From Acidovorax facilis (lineage in GTDB: Bacteria; Pseudomonadota; Gammaproteobacteria; Burkholderiales; Burkholderiaceae_C), in NCBI RefSeq assembly GCF_023913775.1, contig NZ_JAMXAX010000061.1:1-33369 (forward strand): 33,369 nucleotides of DNA. The letters are read 5' to 3'. This document shows positions 1 through 6,055 of the stretch, piece after piece. Every line of letters begins with the position of its first letter. Within the stretch, counting starts at the first letter, position 1. A model generated the notes under the pieces. The model searched no databases and was not told where the DNA came from. It was given only the letters and a program-made list of their open reading frames with translations. The translations under genes and the position numbers were made by a program.

Positions 1-1
1 C

Positions 2-658
2 GGCGAACGCATCACCCAGCTGCAGGACCTGGCCACCGTGGCCCGCCGCCTGCGCGAGGACCAGGAACGCCGCGAGGCCGAAGAGAAAGCCCGGCGCGAA
101 GCAGCAGCCCGGGCCGAGGCCGAGCGCCACCTCTTCAGCCGCAGCGTGGGCCCCGTCACGCCGCTGCGCAACCCCAACGTGGCGCGGCTGCGCAAGCACC
201 AGCCCCCGCCGCTGCCCGTGCAGCACTGGCTGGACGAAGAGCGCGTGCTGCGCGAATCCATCAGCGACGACTTTGACGTGACCACGCTGCTGGACACGGA
301 CGACCAGTTGAGCTTCCGCCGCCCCGGCATCGGCGTGGAGGTGACGAGCCGCCTGCGCGCGGGCCACTGGAGCATCCAGAGCCAGCTGGACCTGCATGGC
401 CTGCGCGTGGACGAGGCGCGCGAGGCGCTGGGTGAATTCATCCGCCACGCCCACAAGACGGGCCTGCGCTGCGTGCGCGTGGTGCACGGCAAGGGGCTGG
501 GCTCGCCCGGCAAAAGCCCTGTGCTCAAAGGGCGGGTGCACAGCTGGCTGGTGCAGAAGAATGAAGTCCTGGCCTTTGTGCAAGCCCGGGGGGATGAAGG
601 TGGAGCAGGTGCCTTGGTGGTGCTGCTCCGTTCCGCGCGAAAAATGTTGCAAAAATAG
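2..658 (+). CDS. Smr-domain protein (5' end outside window)
   Basis: The reading frame is open from base 2, with no stop before the GTG at 38, so the true start probably lies upstream and the gene is partial. The N-terminal part is a charged Glu/Arg/Ala-rich helix, probably a coiled coil. The C-terminal part holds a small MutS-related (Smr) domain with the two diagnostic motifs: LDLHG followed by DEAREAL, then VVHGKG. Smr domains are nicking or structure-specific nucleases acting on DNA or RNA. Stand-alone proteobacterial members of this layout are common, but their substrate is poorly known. The stop codon (656-658) lies at the edge of dispersed repeat copy A, which may have supplied the last codons. 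Family assignment is firm; biological role is not. Confidence 0.9.
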   Translation, partial: GERITQLQDLATVARRLREDQERREAEEKARREAAARAEAERHLFSRSVGPVTPLRNPNVARLRKHQPPPLPVQHWLDEERVLRESISDDFDVTTLLDTDDQLSFRRPGIGVEVTSRLRAGHWSIQSQLDLHGLRVDEAREALGEFIRHAHKTGLRCVRVVHGKGLGSPGKSPVLKGRVHSWLVQKNEVLAFVQARGDEGGAGALVVLLRSARKMLQK

Positions 659-706
659 CGTCTAGCGCTTTATGGGAAAGCGCTAACAGCTATATATTTG
701 ATAGCA
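649..706 (+). repeat. Dispersed AGCGCTT repeat, copy A
   Basis: One of four related sequences in the window. It has a perfect 9-bp hairpin (TAGCGCTTT at 663-671, loop ATGGG, AAAGCGCTA at 677-685), followed by AGCTAT and ATAGC arms around an AT-rich loop. It follows the Smr gene and overlaps its last codons. The hairpin is not followed by a T run on the plus strand, so it is not a classic terminator, although it could still slow transcription or protect the RNA 3' end. Confidence 0.75.
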
Positions 707-768
707 AAAATTCCCACATCATCCCAACGCTACGCGTCGGGAATTGGGCCGCGTGGCGAAGCGTCCGG

Positions 769-1299
769 TCAAAGCTGATTGCTCTCCACCCGAACGTAGC
801 AAAAGGGGATGGCGCTGTGGGCAGGGATTCGCATACCGACCAGGCACTGGGGCAAGGTGTTAGGCGGCACGATGGTGTACCCGGACGAAGCCGCCTGAAT
901 GCTCACGATGATCACGTCCTTGTCCCCGGAGTTGTAGACCACCTCGTCAATATCGGGCGGGAAGTTGTACGAAGACCCGATGTAGTTGGCTGCATCAATG
1001 CTGCCATTCGAGTACGCATTGCGTGCACCAAAGACGCTGCCCAGCACCAGGGTCACCCCCACGGCTGCCGCCAGCAGCGAGTAAAACCTGCCGCTCTGCC
1101 CCTGGCGCCGGAAGGCATGCCAAGCCAGCAACCCCAGGGTGGCCACCAAGGCCAGCATCCCCCACTCAGACAACGTCGGGATCGAGGACGCCAGTGCAAA
1201 GCTAATGACTCCGCCGGAAGCTGGCTGAGCCAGCGCCGCCCCAGAGAAAAACAACCCCAGCCCTGCACAGGCCCAGCGGCGAATAGCGGTTCGGTTCAT
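769..1299 (-). CDS. Midcut-by-XrtH type protein with internal IPTL sorting signal
   Basis: This is a 176-residue protein. Residues 1-24 form a signal peptide ending in ALA before Gln25. Residues 40-66 are an IPTL-CTERM type sorting signal: IPTLSEWG, a hydrophobic helix, then an RR pair. This signal normally sits at the extreme C-terminus, where the exosortase XrtH removes it. Here it is near the N-terminus and is followed by a second membrane helix (about 72-93) and an 80-residue exported domain with a Cys152/Cys167 pair that could form a disulfide. This is the layout I recall being named midcut-by-XrtH. The predicted outcome is cleavage in mid-protein that separates the C-terminal part. No exosortase gene is in the window. 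The gene stands alone, with 122 bp between its start and the cpdB stop. Recognition of the motif is firm; the processing is inferred. Confidence 0.8.
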   Translation of the reverse strand: MNRTAIRRWACAGLGLFFSGAALAQPASGGVISFALASSIPTLSEWGMLALVATLGLLAWHAFRRQGQSGRFYSLLAAAVGVTLVLGSVFGARNAYSNGSIDAANYIGSSYNFPPDIDEVVYNSGDKDVIIVSIQAASSGYTIVPPNTLPQCLVGMRIPAHSAIPFCYVRVESNQL

Positions 1300-1421
1300 A
1301 GCGACTCCAAAAAAGAGAATTGGGGGGCGATGAGGGTCGAATAGGAGCCTGCTCCGCCTATGGCAGTCACTCTAACACGTAACATTTTGTCTCCAAGAGC
1401 GGTATTTGTGTCCGTCCAGAC

Positions 1422-3485
1422 TTACTTCGAGAGGTCTATCGCGTACTTCGACGTGCCCTTGCCCGATCCATCATCGGCCGCCAGCAGCGACACATTGGCC
1501 AGCCCGCCCGCCTGCGCCACGCTCAGCGCATTGGCGCCCGAGCTGAACACCACCGGGCCCGCTACCGTGGCCTTGGCAAAGCGCCAGCTCTTGGCCGCGC
1601 CGTTGGCCACGCGGGTTACCGCCGGGTTCTTGCGGATGTAGTCAATCACCACATCCCGGTTCGCATCGGGTGAGGCCCAGATCGTGCCCGAGCCATCGAG
1701 CTTGTCGATGAAGCTCTTGCCGCTGGTGGCGCGGTAGTTGTTGGTGGCAATCACAAACTCCTGCGCCACATCGATGGGCTTGCCCAGGTAGGTCAGGTTC
1801 TTGATGCGGCTGCCCACGGGCTGGGTCACGTCGATCTCGTACTGCACATCGGCCGTCGTGAACATGTCGAAGTTGTAGCCCGGGAAGGTGCTGATGAGCT
1901 GCTGCTCGGTGGTCTTGGCCGGGTCGATCTGGTTAAAGCGCTTGGCAGCAGCCTCCAGCCAGTTCTTGATGTCGCCACCATTCACCTTCACCGCATACAC
2001 GGTGTTGGGGTACAGGTACAGGTCGGCCGCGTTGTTGATGGCCAGTGGGCCCACGGCCACGTCGGTGTAGTCGGCGCCGCCCTGAAAGCCGCTCTTGAAC
2101 GGAGCACTGACCGACAGCACGGGCAGCTGCGCATACTGCGGCAGGCTGGCCTTGAGATACGCCGCCACGTAGGCCTGCTGGGCCTGGTTGACGATCTGGA
2201 TCGCGCCCGGGTCGCCCACGTCAGCAAACAGCGTGCTCATGCGGAAGTCGGTCTGGCCGATGGGCGTTTTGACGTACTGGATGGCCGCCTGGTGCTGGGT
2301 TTCGATCAGCGGGGCAATGGCGGGGTCTGCCTCCACAGTCACCGTGGCGCCTGCGGCGTTCTTGCTCTGGGTGTTGCGCAGCTCGCTCTTGCTGGCGGAC
2401 TTGTTGACCACCCACTTGGCACCATCCCACTGCAATGCCAGTTGCACCACGCCCAAGGACTTGCCCCACGAGCTGGCCATCACAGCGGGCACACCATTCA
2501 CGGTGCCTGCCTTGTGGTCCACGCCAGGCATATTGAAGCTGGGGGTAACCGCCGTGTCAGGGAACACGCCATGCTGGTGGCCCATCACCATCGCATCGAT
2601 GCCTGCAACCTTGGACAGGTAAAGGCCGGGGTTCTCCATGGTGGGCGAGTAAGCCGCGCTGTCCATGCCGCCGTGCAGCAGCGCGATCACGATGTCGGCG
2701 CCCTTGGCGCGCAGCTCGGGCACATATTTGTTGGCGGTCTCTACCGCGCCTTGGGTGGTCACCTTGCCTTCGAGGTAGCGCTTGTCCCAGCTCATGATGC
2801 CCGGCGTGGTGAAGCCGATCACGCCGATCTTGATGGGCAGCTTCACCTCTTTACCGTCCGCGCCCTTGGCCACCATCGTGCGCTCCAGCACGGTATAGGG
2901 CTGCACCAGCGGCTTGTTCGTCTTGTTGCTGGTCACATTGGCCAGCACCATCGGAAAGCCCGCACCCGCGCACTTCTTGCCAGCATCCACGCCGTCCACC
3001 TCCAGGCCACCACCCAGCACCTGGTTCAAGAACGGCAGGCCGTAGTTGAACTCGTGGTTGCCCAGCGTGCCCGCGTCAAATCCCAGCGCGCCCATCGCCT
3101 TGTACATGGACAGCTGCTGCGTGCAGCCGATGGGGTTGATGGTGGCTTCGTAGTCGGCCAGCGCCGTGCCCTGGATGGTGTCGCCGTTGTCCACCAGCAG
3201 CGTGTTGGCAAACTCCTTGCGCGCGGCGCGCACCAGCGTGGCCGTGCGCTCAAAGCCATAGCTCTTGTCCTCGGCCAGCTTGAAGTAGTCGTAGCTGCGC
3301 ACGTTGAAGTGCAGGTCGGTGGTCTCCAGCACGGCCAGCGTGGCAGTGGCGCCTGCATTGCTATTGCTGTCGTCGCTGCCACCGCAAGCAGCCAGAGAGG
3401 CCGCCAGTGCCACCATGCCTAGCGCGGCCACGCGGCGCGACATGTGCGAAGAAAGAACCGAATGGATTGGAGTTCGCGCAGACAT
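1422..3485 (-). CDS. cpdB: 2',3'-cyclic-nucleotide 2'-phosphodiesterase / 3'-nucleotidase (CpdB-like lipoprotein)
   Basis: This 687-residue protein has a calcineurin-type metallophosphatase domain, with metal ligands visible in TTDLHF (Asp57, His59), VDNGDT (about 99-103), GNHEFNYG (142-149), LLHGG and GHQHG. A 5'-nucleotidase C-terminal domain follows. It would hydrolyse 2',3'-cyclic nucleotides and 3'-nucleotides outside the cytoplasm, releasing nucleosides and phosphate. A lipobox (LAAC, Cys34) followed by GGSDDS predicts a lipoprotein rather than the soluble periplasmic form of E. coli. The start at 3485 is chosen because AGGGA lies about 7 bases upstream. The alternative Met15 at 3443 gives a more usual signal-peptide length but has no ribosome-binding site. 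It appears monocistronic. Confidence 0.92.
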   Translation of the reverse strand: MSARTPIHSVLSSHMSRRVAALGMVALAASLAACGGSDDSNSNAGATATLAVLETTDLHFNVRSYDYFKLAEDKSYGFERTATLVRAARKEFANTLLVDNGDTIQGTALADYEATINPIGCTQQLSMYKAMGALGFDAGTLGNHEFNYGLPFLNQVLGGGLEVDGVDAGKKCAGAGFPMVLANVTSNKTNKPLVQPYTVLERTMVAKGADGKEVKLPIKIGVIGFTTPGIMSWDKRYLEGKVTTQGAVETANKYVPELRAKGADIVIALLHGGMDSAAYSPTMENPGLYLSKVAGIDAMVMGHQHGVFPDTAVTPSFNMPGVDHKAGTVNGVPAVMASSWGKSLGVVQLALQWDGAKWVVNKSASKSELRNTQSKNAAGATVTVEADPAIAPLIETQHQAAIQYVKTPIGQTDFRMSTLFADVGDPGAIQIVNQAQQAYVAAYLKASLPQYAQLPVLSVSAPFKSGFQGGADYTDVAVGPLAINNAADLYLYPNTVYAVKVNGGDIKNWLEAAAKRFNQIDPAKTTEQQLISTFPGYNFDMFTTADVQYEIDVTQPVGSRIKNLTYLGKPIDVAQEFVIATNNYRATSGKSFIDKLDGSGTIWASPDANRDVVIDYIRKNPAVTRVANGAAKSWRFAKATVAGPVVFSSGANALSVAQAGGLANVSLLAADDGSGKGTSKYAIDLSK

Positions 3486-3568
3486 GAACAGTCCCTGGGT
3501 GAAAGAAGGGACCGAGTGTCTGGCAGGGGTTTGACAGCGGTGTGACGCGGCACCCCGTCGTCAGGATG

Positions 3569-3787
3569 TCAGTCGATGCGGTGCACGTCGCCGTTGTGCG
3601 GCGAGGCACTTTCGTGGAACAGGTCTTCGAGGAACTGCACCAGCTCATGCTCTTGCACAAAATCCGGAATCACAAAACCGGAGGGGGTGCGCTTGCCATC
3701 GCCGCCCACACGGTAGGCCTGCCACAGCGCACCTTCGCGCCGCACCTCGACGATGCGGCCAAAAACATTGAAACGCGGGTGGTTCAT
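3569..3787 (-). CDS. Small conserved protein (DUF7661-like)
   Basis: This 72-residue protein starts at the ATG at 3787; a TTG three codons upstream is the alternative. The pattern FNVFGRIVEVRR, then GGDGKR, then VIPDFV, then LVQFLEDLFHE matches a family of very small cytosolic proteins that I associate with DUF7661. No function is known, and the family name is from memory. It lies 14 bases downstream of the broken acetyltransferase and was presumably co-transcribed with it and the GFA-fold gene. The inserted element upstream may now reduce its expression. Confidence 0.65.
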   Translation of the reverse strand: MNHPRFNVFGRIVEVRREGALWQAYRVGGDGKRTPSGFVIPDFVQEHELVQFLEDLFHESASPHNGDVHRID

Positions 3788-4005
3788 GGGATTCAAGCGT
3801 GTCAGGTGGAGCGTGCGCGCTCCATTGCAATCGCCGACGGAGCAAAACCCATTCTCGCAAAAAATTCGGATGCACCTGGACGGCCAGCGCGCAGCACCCA
3901 GGTGGCTGCGGGCGCCTTGACCAATGCTTGTTGCACCAACGCGCGCCCCAGCCCCCGGCCCCGAAACGCAGGGGCCACGACCAGCATGGACAGATAGCCA
4001 TTGCG

Positions 4006-4025
4006 AAGAGCCTGTTTACGATCTC
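4006..4025 (+). repeat. Left terminal inverted repeat of the 272-bp element
   Basis: AAGAGCCTGTTTACGATCTC is the exact reverse complement of 4258-4277. The outermost base pair could belong to the target. Confidence 0.9.
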
Positions 4026-4257
4026 GCAGGGGATCGCGTTGGAGCGCAATCGGGATGAGTGGACGCTTCGGATGCGCCGCATGGGCTCATGCCCATGCAA
4101 GCAGCCGGGGCGTCTAATCGCCCGATTTCGCTTCAACCCTTCGGGCAGTGGTCTTTGCGGGTGGTCTGCGGCGTTGCAGCGCTTGTGGATAGCCGGGCTA
4201 TCCACTGCGCACCGCGCCTTGCATTCCATCCCGCCAAGACCGCTGCGCGACCCCTGG

Positions 4258-4277
4258 GAGATCGTAAACAGGCTCTT
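4258..4277 (-). repeat. Right terminal inverted repeat of the 272-bp element
   Basis: This is the exact reverse complement of 4006-4025. The gene sequence ...ITDG resumes immediately to its right on the minus strand. Confidence 0.9.
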
Positions 4278-4470
4278 GGCCCGTCGGTAATGGCGCGCGC
4301 ATAGCCCACCACCTCGTCCCCGTGCAGCGCCACCAGGTTGCACTGCGACGCAGCCACCAGCGCCTCGAACTTCGACAGGGTGCCTAGCCGGTGCGACCAG
4401 CCGTGCGCAACCAGCAAGGTATACACCTGCGGAAGGTCCTGATCAACAAGGTCTCTGACCGCCATGGCCC

Positions 4471-4884
4471 CTACCCCTGCGGCTCTTGCGGATAGCCATC
4501 CCCGATCACCACCCAGGGGGCTTTGGAGTCCACGTAGATGTGTTTTTGGGGCGGCGTGTCGTAGGGCGTGTCCAGCGTTCCCAGCGGCACGGCCACCCAG
4601 TCGGCGTGGGCGCCCTCGCTGTGCCACAGCAGGGGCGAGCCACACACCGAGCAGAACGTGCGTGTGACCTGGGCCGAAGACTGGTAGGTGCGCAACAGCG
4701 CCTGGCCCAACACAAACCGGTGGTGCTCACGCCGCACGCTGGCATAGCTGCCAAACGCCGCGCCATGCGCCTTGCGGCACATTGAGCAGTGGCAGTGCGA
4801 GGCGGCCTGCAAAGGTGCGGTGGTCTCGTAGCGCACGCCGCCGCACAAGCAGCTTCCACGGTGAACGGGTTCCGTCATGGTCAT
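4471..4884 (-). CDS. GFA / CENP-V fold zinc protein
   Basis: This 137-residue protein is of the glutathione-dependent formaldehyde-activating enzyme (GFA) family. The zinc-binding cysteines are all present: GSCLCGG, CHCSMCRK and TFCSVCGSPLLW, with the usual order and spacing. The founding member (Gfa of Paracoccus) binds the formaldehyde-glutathione adduct, though that activity has been questioned, and most homologues are uncharacterised. The start at 4884 has AGGAGA 6-8 bases upstream; the ATG at 4878 is an alternative. It is followed after 5 bases by the broken acetyltransferase. A link to formate metabolism further along the window is tempting but not shown by the sequence. Confidence 0.9.
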   Translation of the reverse strand: MTMTEPVHRGSCLCGGVRYETTAPLQAASHCHCSMCRKAHGAAFGSYASVRREHHRFVLGQALLRTYQSSAQVTRTFCSVCGSPLLWHSEGAHADWVAVPLGTLDTPYDTPPQKHIYVDSKAPWVVIGDGYPQEPQG

Positions 4885-4922
4885 CGGGCTCTCCTACGGT
4901 TTCTGCCAGGGTACGTGCGCAG

Positions 4923-4964
4923 CCCCTGGCCCCTGGCCCCTGGCCCCTGGCGTCTGGCGTCTGG
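4923..4964. repeat. 7-bp tandem repeat (CCCCTGG x4 plus two CGTCTGG)
   Basis: Four perfect copies of CCCCTGG (4923-4950) are followed by two of CGTCTGG (4951-4964). It lies between the ridA stop (4975) and the GFA-fold start (4884). On the minus strand it gives four GGGG tracts separated by CCA, which could fold as a G-quadruplex. Confidence 0.9.
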
Positions 4965-4974
4965 TGCTGGGTGG

Positions 4975-5457
4975 TCAGAGGGCCGTGGGTGCCACGGTGG
5001 CGATCAGGTCCACCTCGACCGTCGCGTTCTTGGGCAGTTGCAGCACGCCCACCGACGTGCGCGTATGTGCCCCGGCGTCGCCCAGCACGGTGAACAAGAC
5101 TTCGGAAGCGCCGTCCGCCACCTCACTTTGCTGCGTGAATGTCGGCGCCGACTGCACATACACGGTGATGCGCAGGATAGCCTGCAGCGCATCGAGCGAG
5201 CCCAGCGCGCGCTGCAGCAGGGCCAGCGCGCGCATCACACACACCTTGGCCGCCGTCTGCGCCTGGGCCAGCGTCGCATCTGCGCCGGCCGCACCTGTGA
5301 CCACCACGGTGTCGCCCACGCGCGGGATCTGCCCGCTCAGGTAGATGTGGTGCCCATCACGGACCAGCGGCACGTAGTTGCCGCCGATCTTGATCTCGCC
5401 ATCGAAGCTGTAGCCCAGGGCCTGGGCCTGTTCCTGAAAACGGGCATCGCGGGACAT
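4975..5457 (-). CDS. RidA family (YjgF/YER057c) protein
   Basis: This 160-residue protein has the RidA fold: IYLSGQIPR near residue 40, a helix with LARITVYV-like sequence (LQAILRITVYVQSAP), and the C-terminal RTSVGVLQLPKNATVEVD motif holding the conserved arginine that binds the carboxylate of 2-aminoacrylate-type substrates. RidA proteins hydrolyse reactive enamine/imine intermediates from PLP enzymes. This longer 150-160-residue subgroup is common in Burkholderiales and its substrate is not established. AAGGAG upstream of the ATG at 5457 supports the start. It lies 72 bases after the haemoglobin gene, possibly in the same transcript. Confidence 0.9.
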   Translation of the reverse strand: MSRDARFQEQAQALGYSFDGEIKIGGNYVPLVRDGHHIYLSGQIPRVGDTVVVTGAAGADATLAQAQTAAKVCVMRALALLQRALGSLDALQAILRITVYVQSAPTFTQQSEVADGASEVLFTVLGDAGAHTRTSVGVLQLPKNATVEVDLIATVAPTAL

Positions 5458-5529
5458 AAAAAACAGCTCCTTTTCTCAAAAAACAGCGCACAGCACAGCG
5501 GATGCACGCCCACCAAACCCCAGCGGTTG

Positions 5530-5961
5530 TCAAACGCCCTTGTTGCGCATCCAGTCGGCCGTGCCCATGAAGCTCTCCTTCAAGCGCGCGCGCAGGTCTG
5601 CAGGCACGCCGGTCTCGCCCATGGCCTGGTCCATGCAGGCCACCCACTGGTCGCGCTCCTTGATACCGATAGAAAACGGCATGTGGCGCGCGCGCAGCCG
5701 GGGGTGGCCGAACTGGTCGGTGTAGTACGAGGGACCGCCAAGCCAGCCGCAGAGGAACATGAACAGCTTTTGCCGCGCCTGACCCAGGTCGCTGCCGTGG
5801 GCGGCCCGCAGCTCCGCGTAGCCTGGCTCCAGGTCCATCAGGTCGTAAAAGCGCTCGACCAACGCGCGCACCCGGCTTTCGCCACCGATCCATTCGAAGG
5901 GGATGACGGCAGCCACGGCTTCGGTGCCTTCGCTACCAGCTTGGGGGGTATCAGAATTCAT
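5530..5961 (-). CDS. Group II truncated haemoglobin
   Basis: This 143-residue haem protein has the 2-on-2 globin pattern of group II: FEWIGGESRVRALVERFYDLM, LFMFLCGWLGGP, YYTDQFGHPRLRARHMPF and ERDQWVACM. The proximal His is in GHPRLRARH and the distal pocket Trp is in RDQW. Such globins bind oxygen or nitric oxide and are linked to NO detoxification or redox protection in the cytosol. The first 20 residues (Ser/Glu/Ala-rich) are a family-variable tail. The start at 5961 is directly bordered upstream by dispersed repeat copy B, so the promoter is either within or beyond the repeat. Confidence 0.93.
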   Translation of the reverse strand: MNSDTPQAGSEGTEAVAAVIPFEWIGGESRVRALVERFYDLMDLEPGYAELRAAHGSDLGQARQKLFMFLCGWLGGPSYYTDQFGHPRLRARHMPFSIGIKERDQWVACMDQAMGETGVPADLRARLKESFMGTADWMRNKGV

Positions 5962-5962
5962 A

Positions 5963-6019
5963 GCAAAACAGGCCCTAGCGCTTATCCATAAAGCGCAACA
6001 AGCTATCGAAAATATAGCA
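5963..6019 (+). repeat. Dispersed AGCGCTT repeat, copy B
   Basis: It has the same layout and orientation as copy A: a CAAAAC-AGGCCC lead, TAGCGCTTA, a TCCA loop, TAAAGCGC, then AGCTAT and ATAGCA. It fills most of the space between the permease stop (6056) and the haemoglobin start (5961). Confidence 0.75.
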
Positions 6020-6055
6020 AATCAACTACAACACAGGCCAAGGCCATGCACCTGC

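Larger units (their letters stand above)
4006..4277. mobile_element. 272-bp MITE-like element with terminal inverted repeats
   Basis: The ends are perfect 20-bp inverted repeats (AAGAGCCTGTTTACGATCTC at 4006-4025 and its complement at 4258-4277), extended inward to about 32 bp with a few mismatches (gcaggggatcgcg against ccaggggtcgcg). It contains no plausible coding sequence. Internal hairpins include GCATGGGC/GCCCATGC, GGGCG/CGCCC and GTGGATAG/CTATCCAC. It interrupts a GNAT gene precisely, which proves insertion. No target duplication of two or more bases is seen at the borders. It is best viewed as a non-autonomous element mobilised in trans by an unidentified transposase. Confidence 0.85.
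3802..4465 (-). pseudogene. GNAT-family N-acetyltransferase split by an inserted element
   Basis: Two fragments of one acetyltransferase are visible. The N-terminal half starts at the ATG at 4465 (MAVRDLVDQDLPQVY) and reads to GYARAITDG at about 4280. The C-terminal half reads from RNGYLSM at about 4005 to the stop at 3802 and contains the acetyl-CoA motif RGRGLG and FFARMGF. The 272-bp element at 4006-4277 separates them and introduces stop codons and frame changes. Removing the element, with one terminal base assigned to the gene, restores a continuous ITDG-x-RNGYLSM sequence of roughly 130 residues, a normal GNAT length. The start is 5 bases after the GFA-fold gene stop, so the original operon was GFA, GNAT, small protein. 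The internal ATG at 3987 could still express only the C-terminal half, which would lack the N-terminal substrate-binding region. Confidence 0.85.

Noticed and set aside
663-685. Hairpin of repeat copy A as a terminator for the Smr gene
   Set aside because: No T run follows and the same hairpin occurs inside coding DNA, so it is better explained as part of the repeat.
2292-3422. A 376-codon plus-strand frame opposite cpdB
   Set aside because: CpdB metal motifs on the minus strand explain the region.
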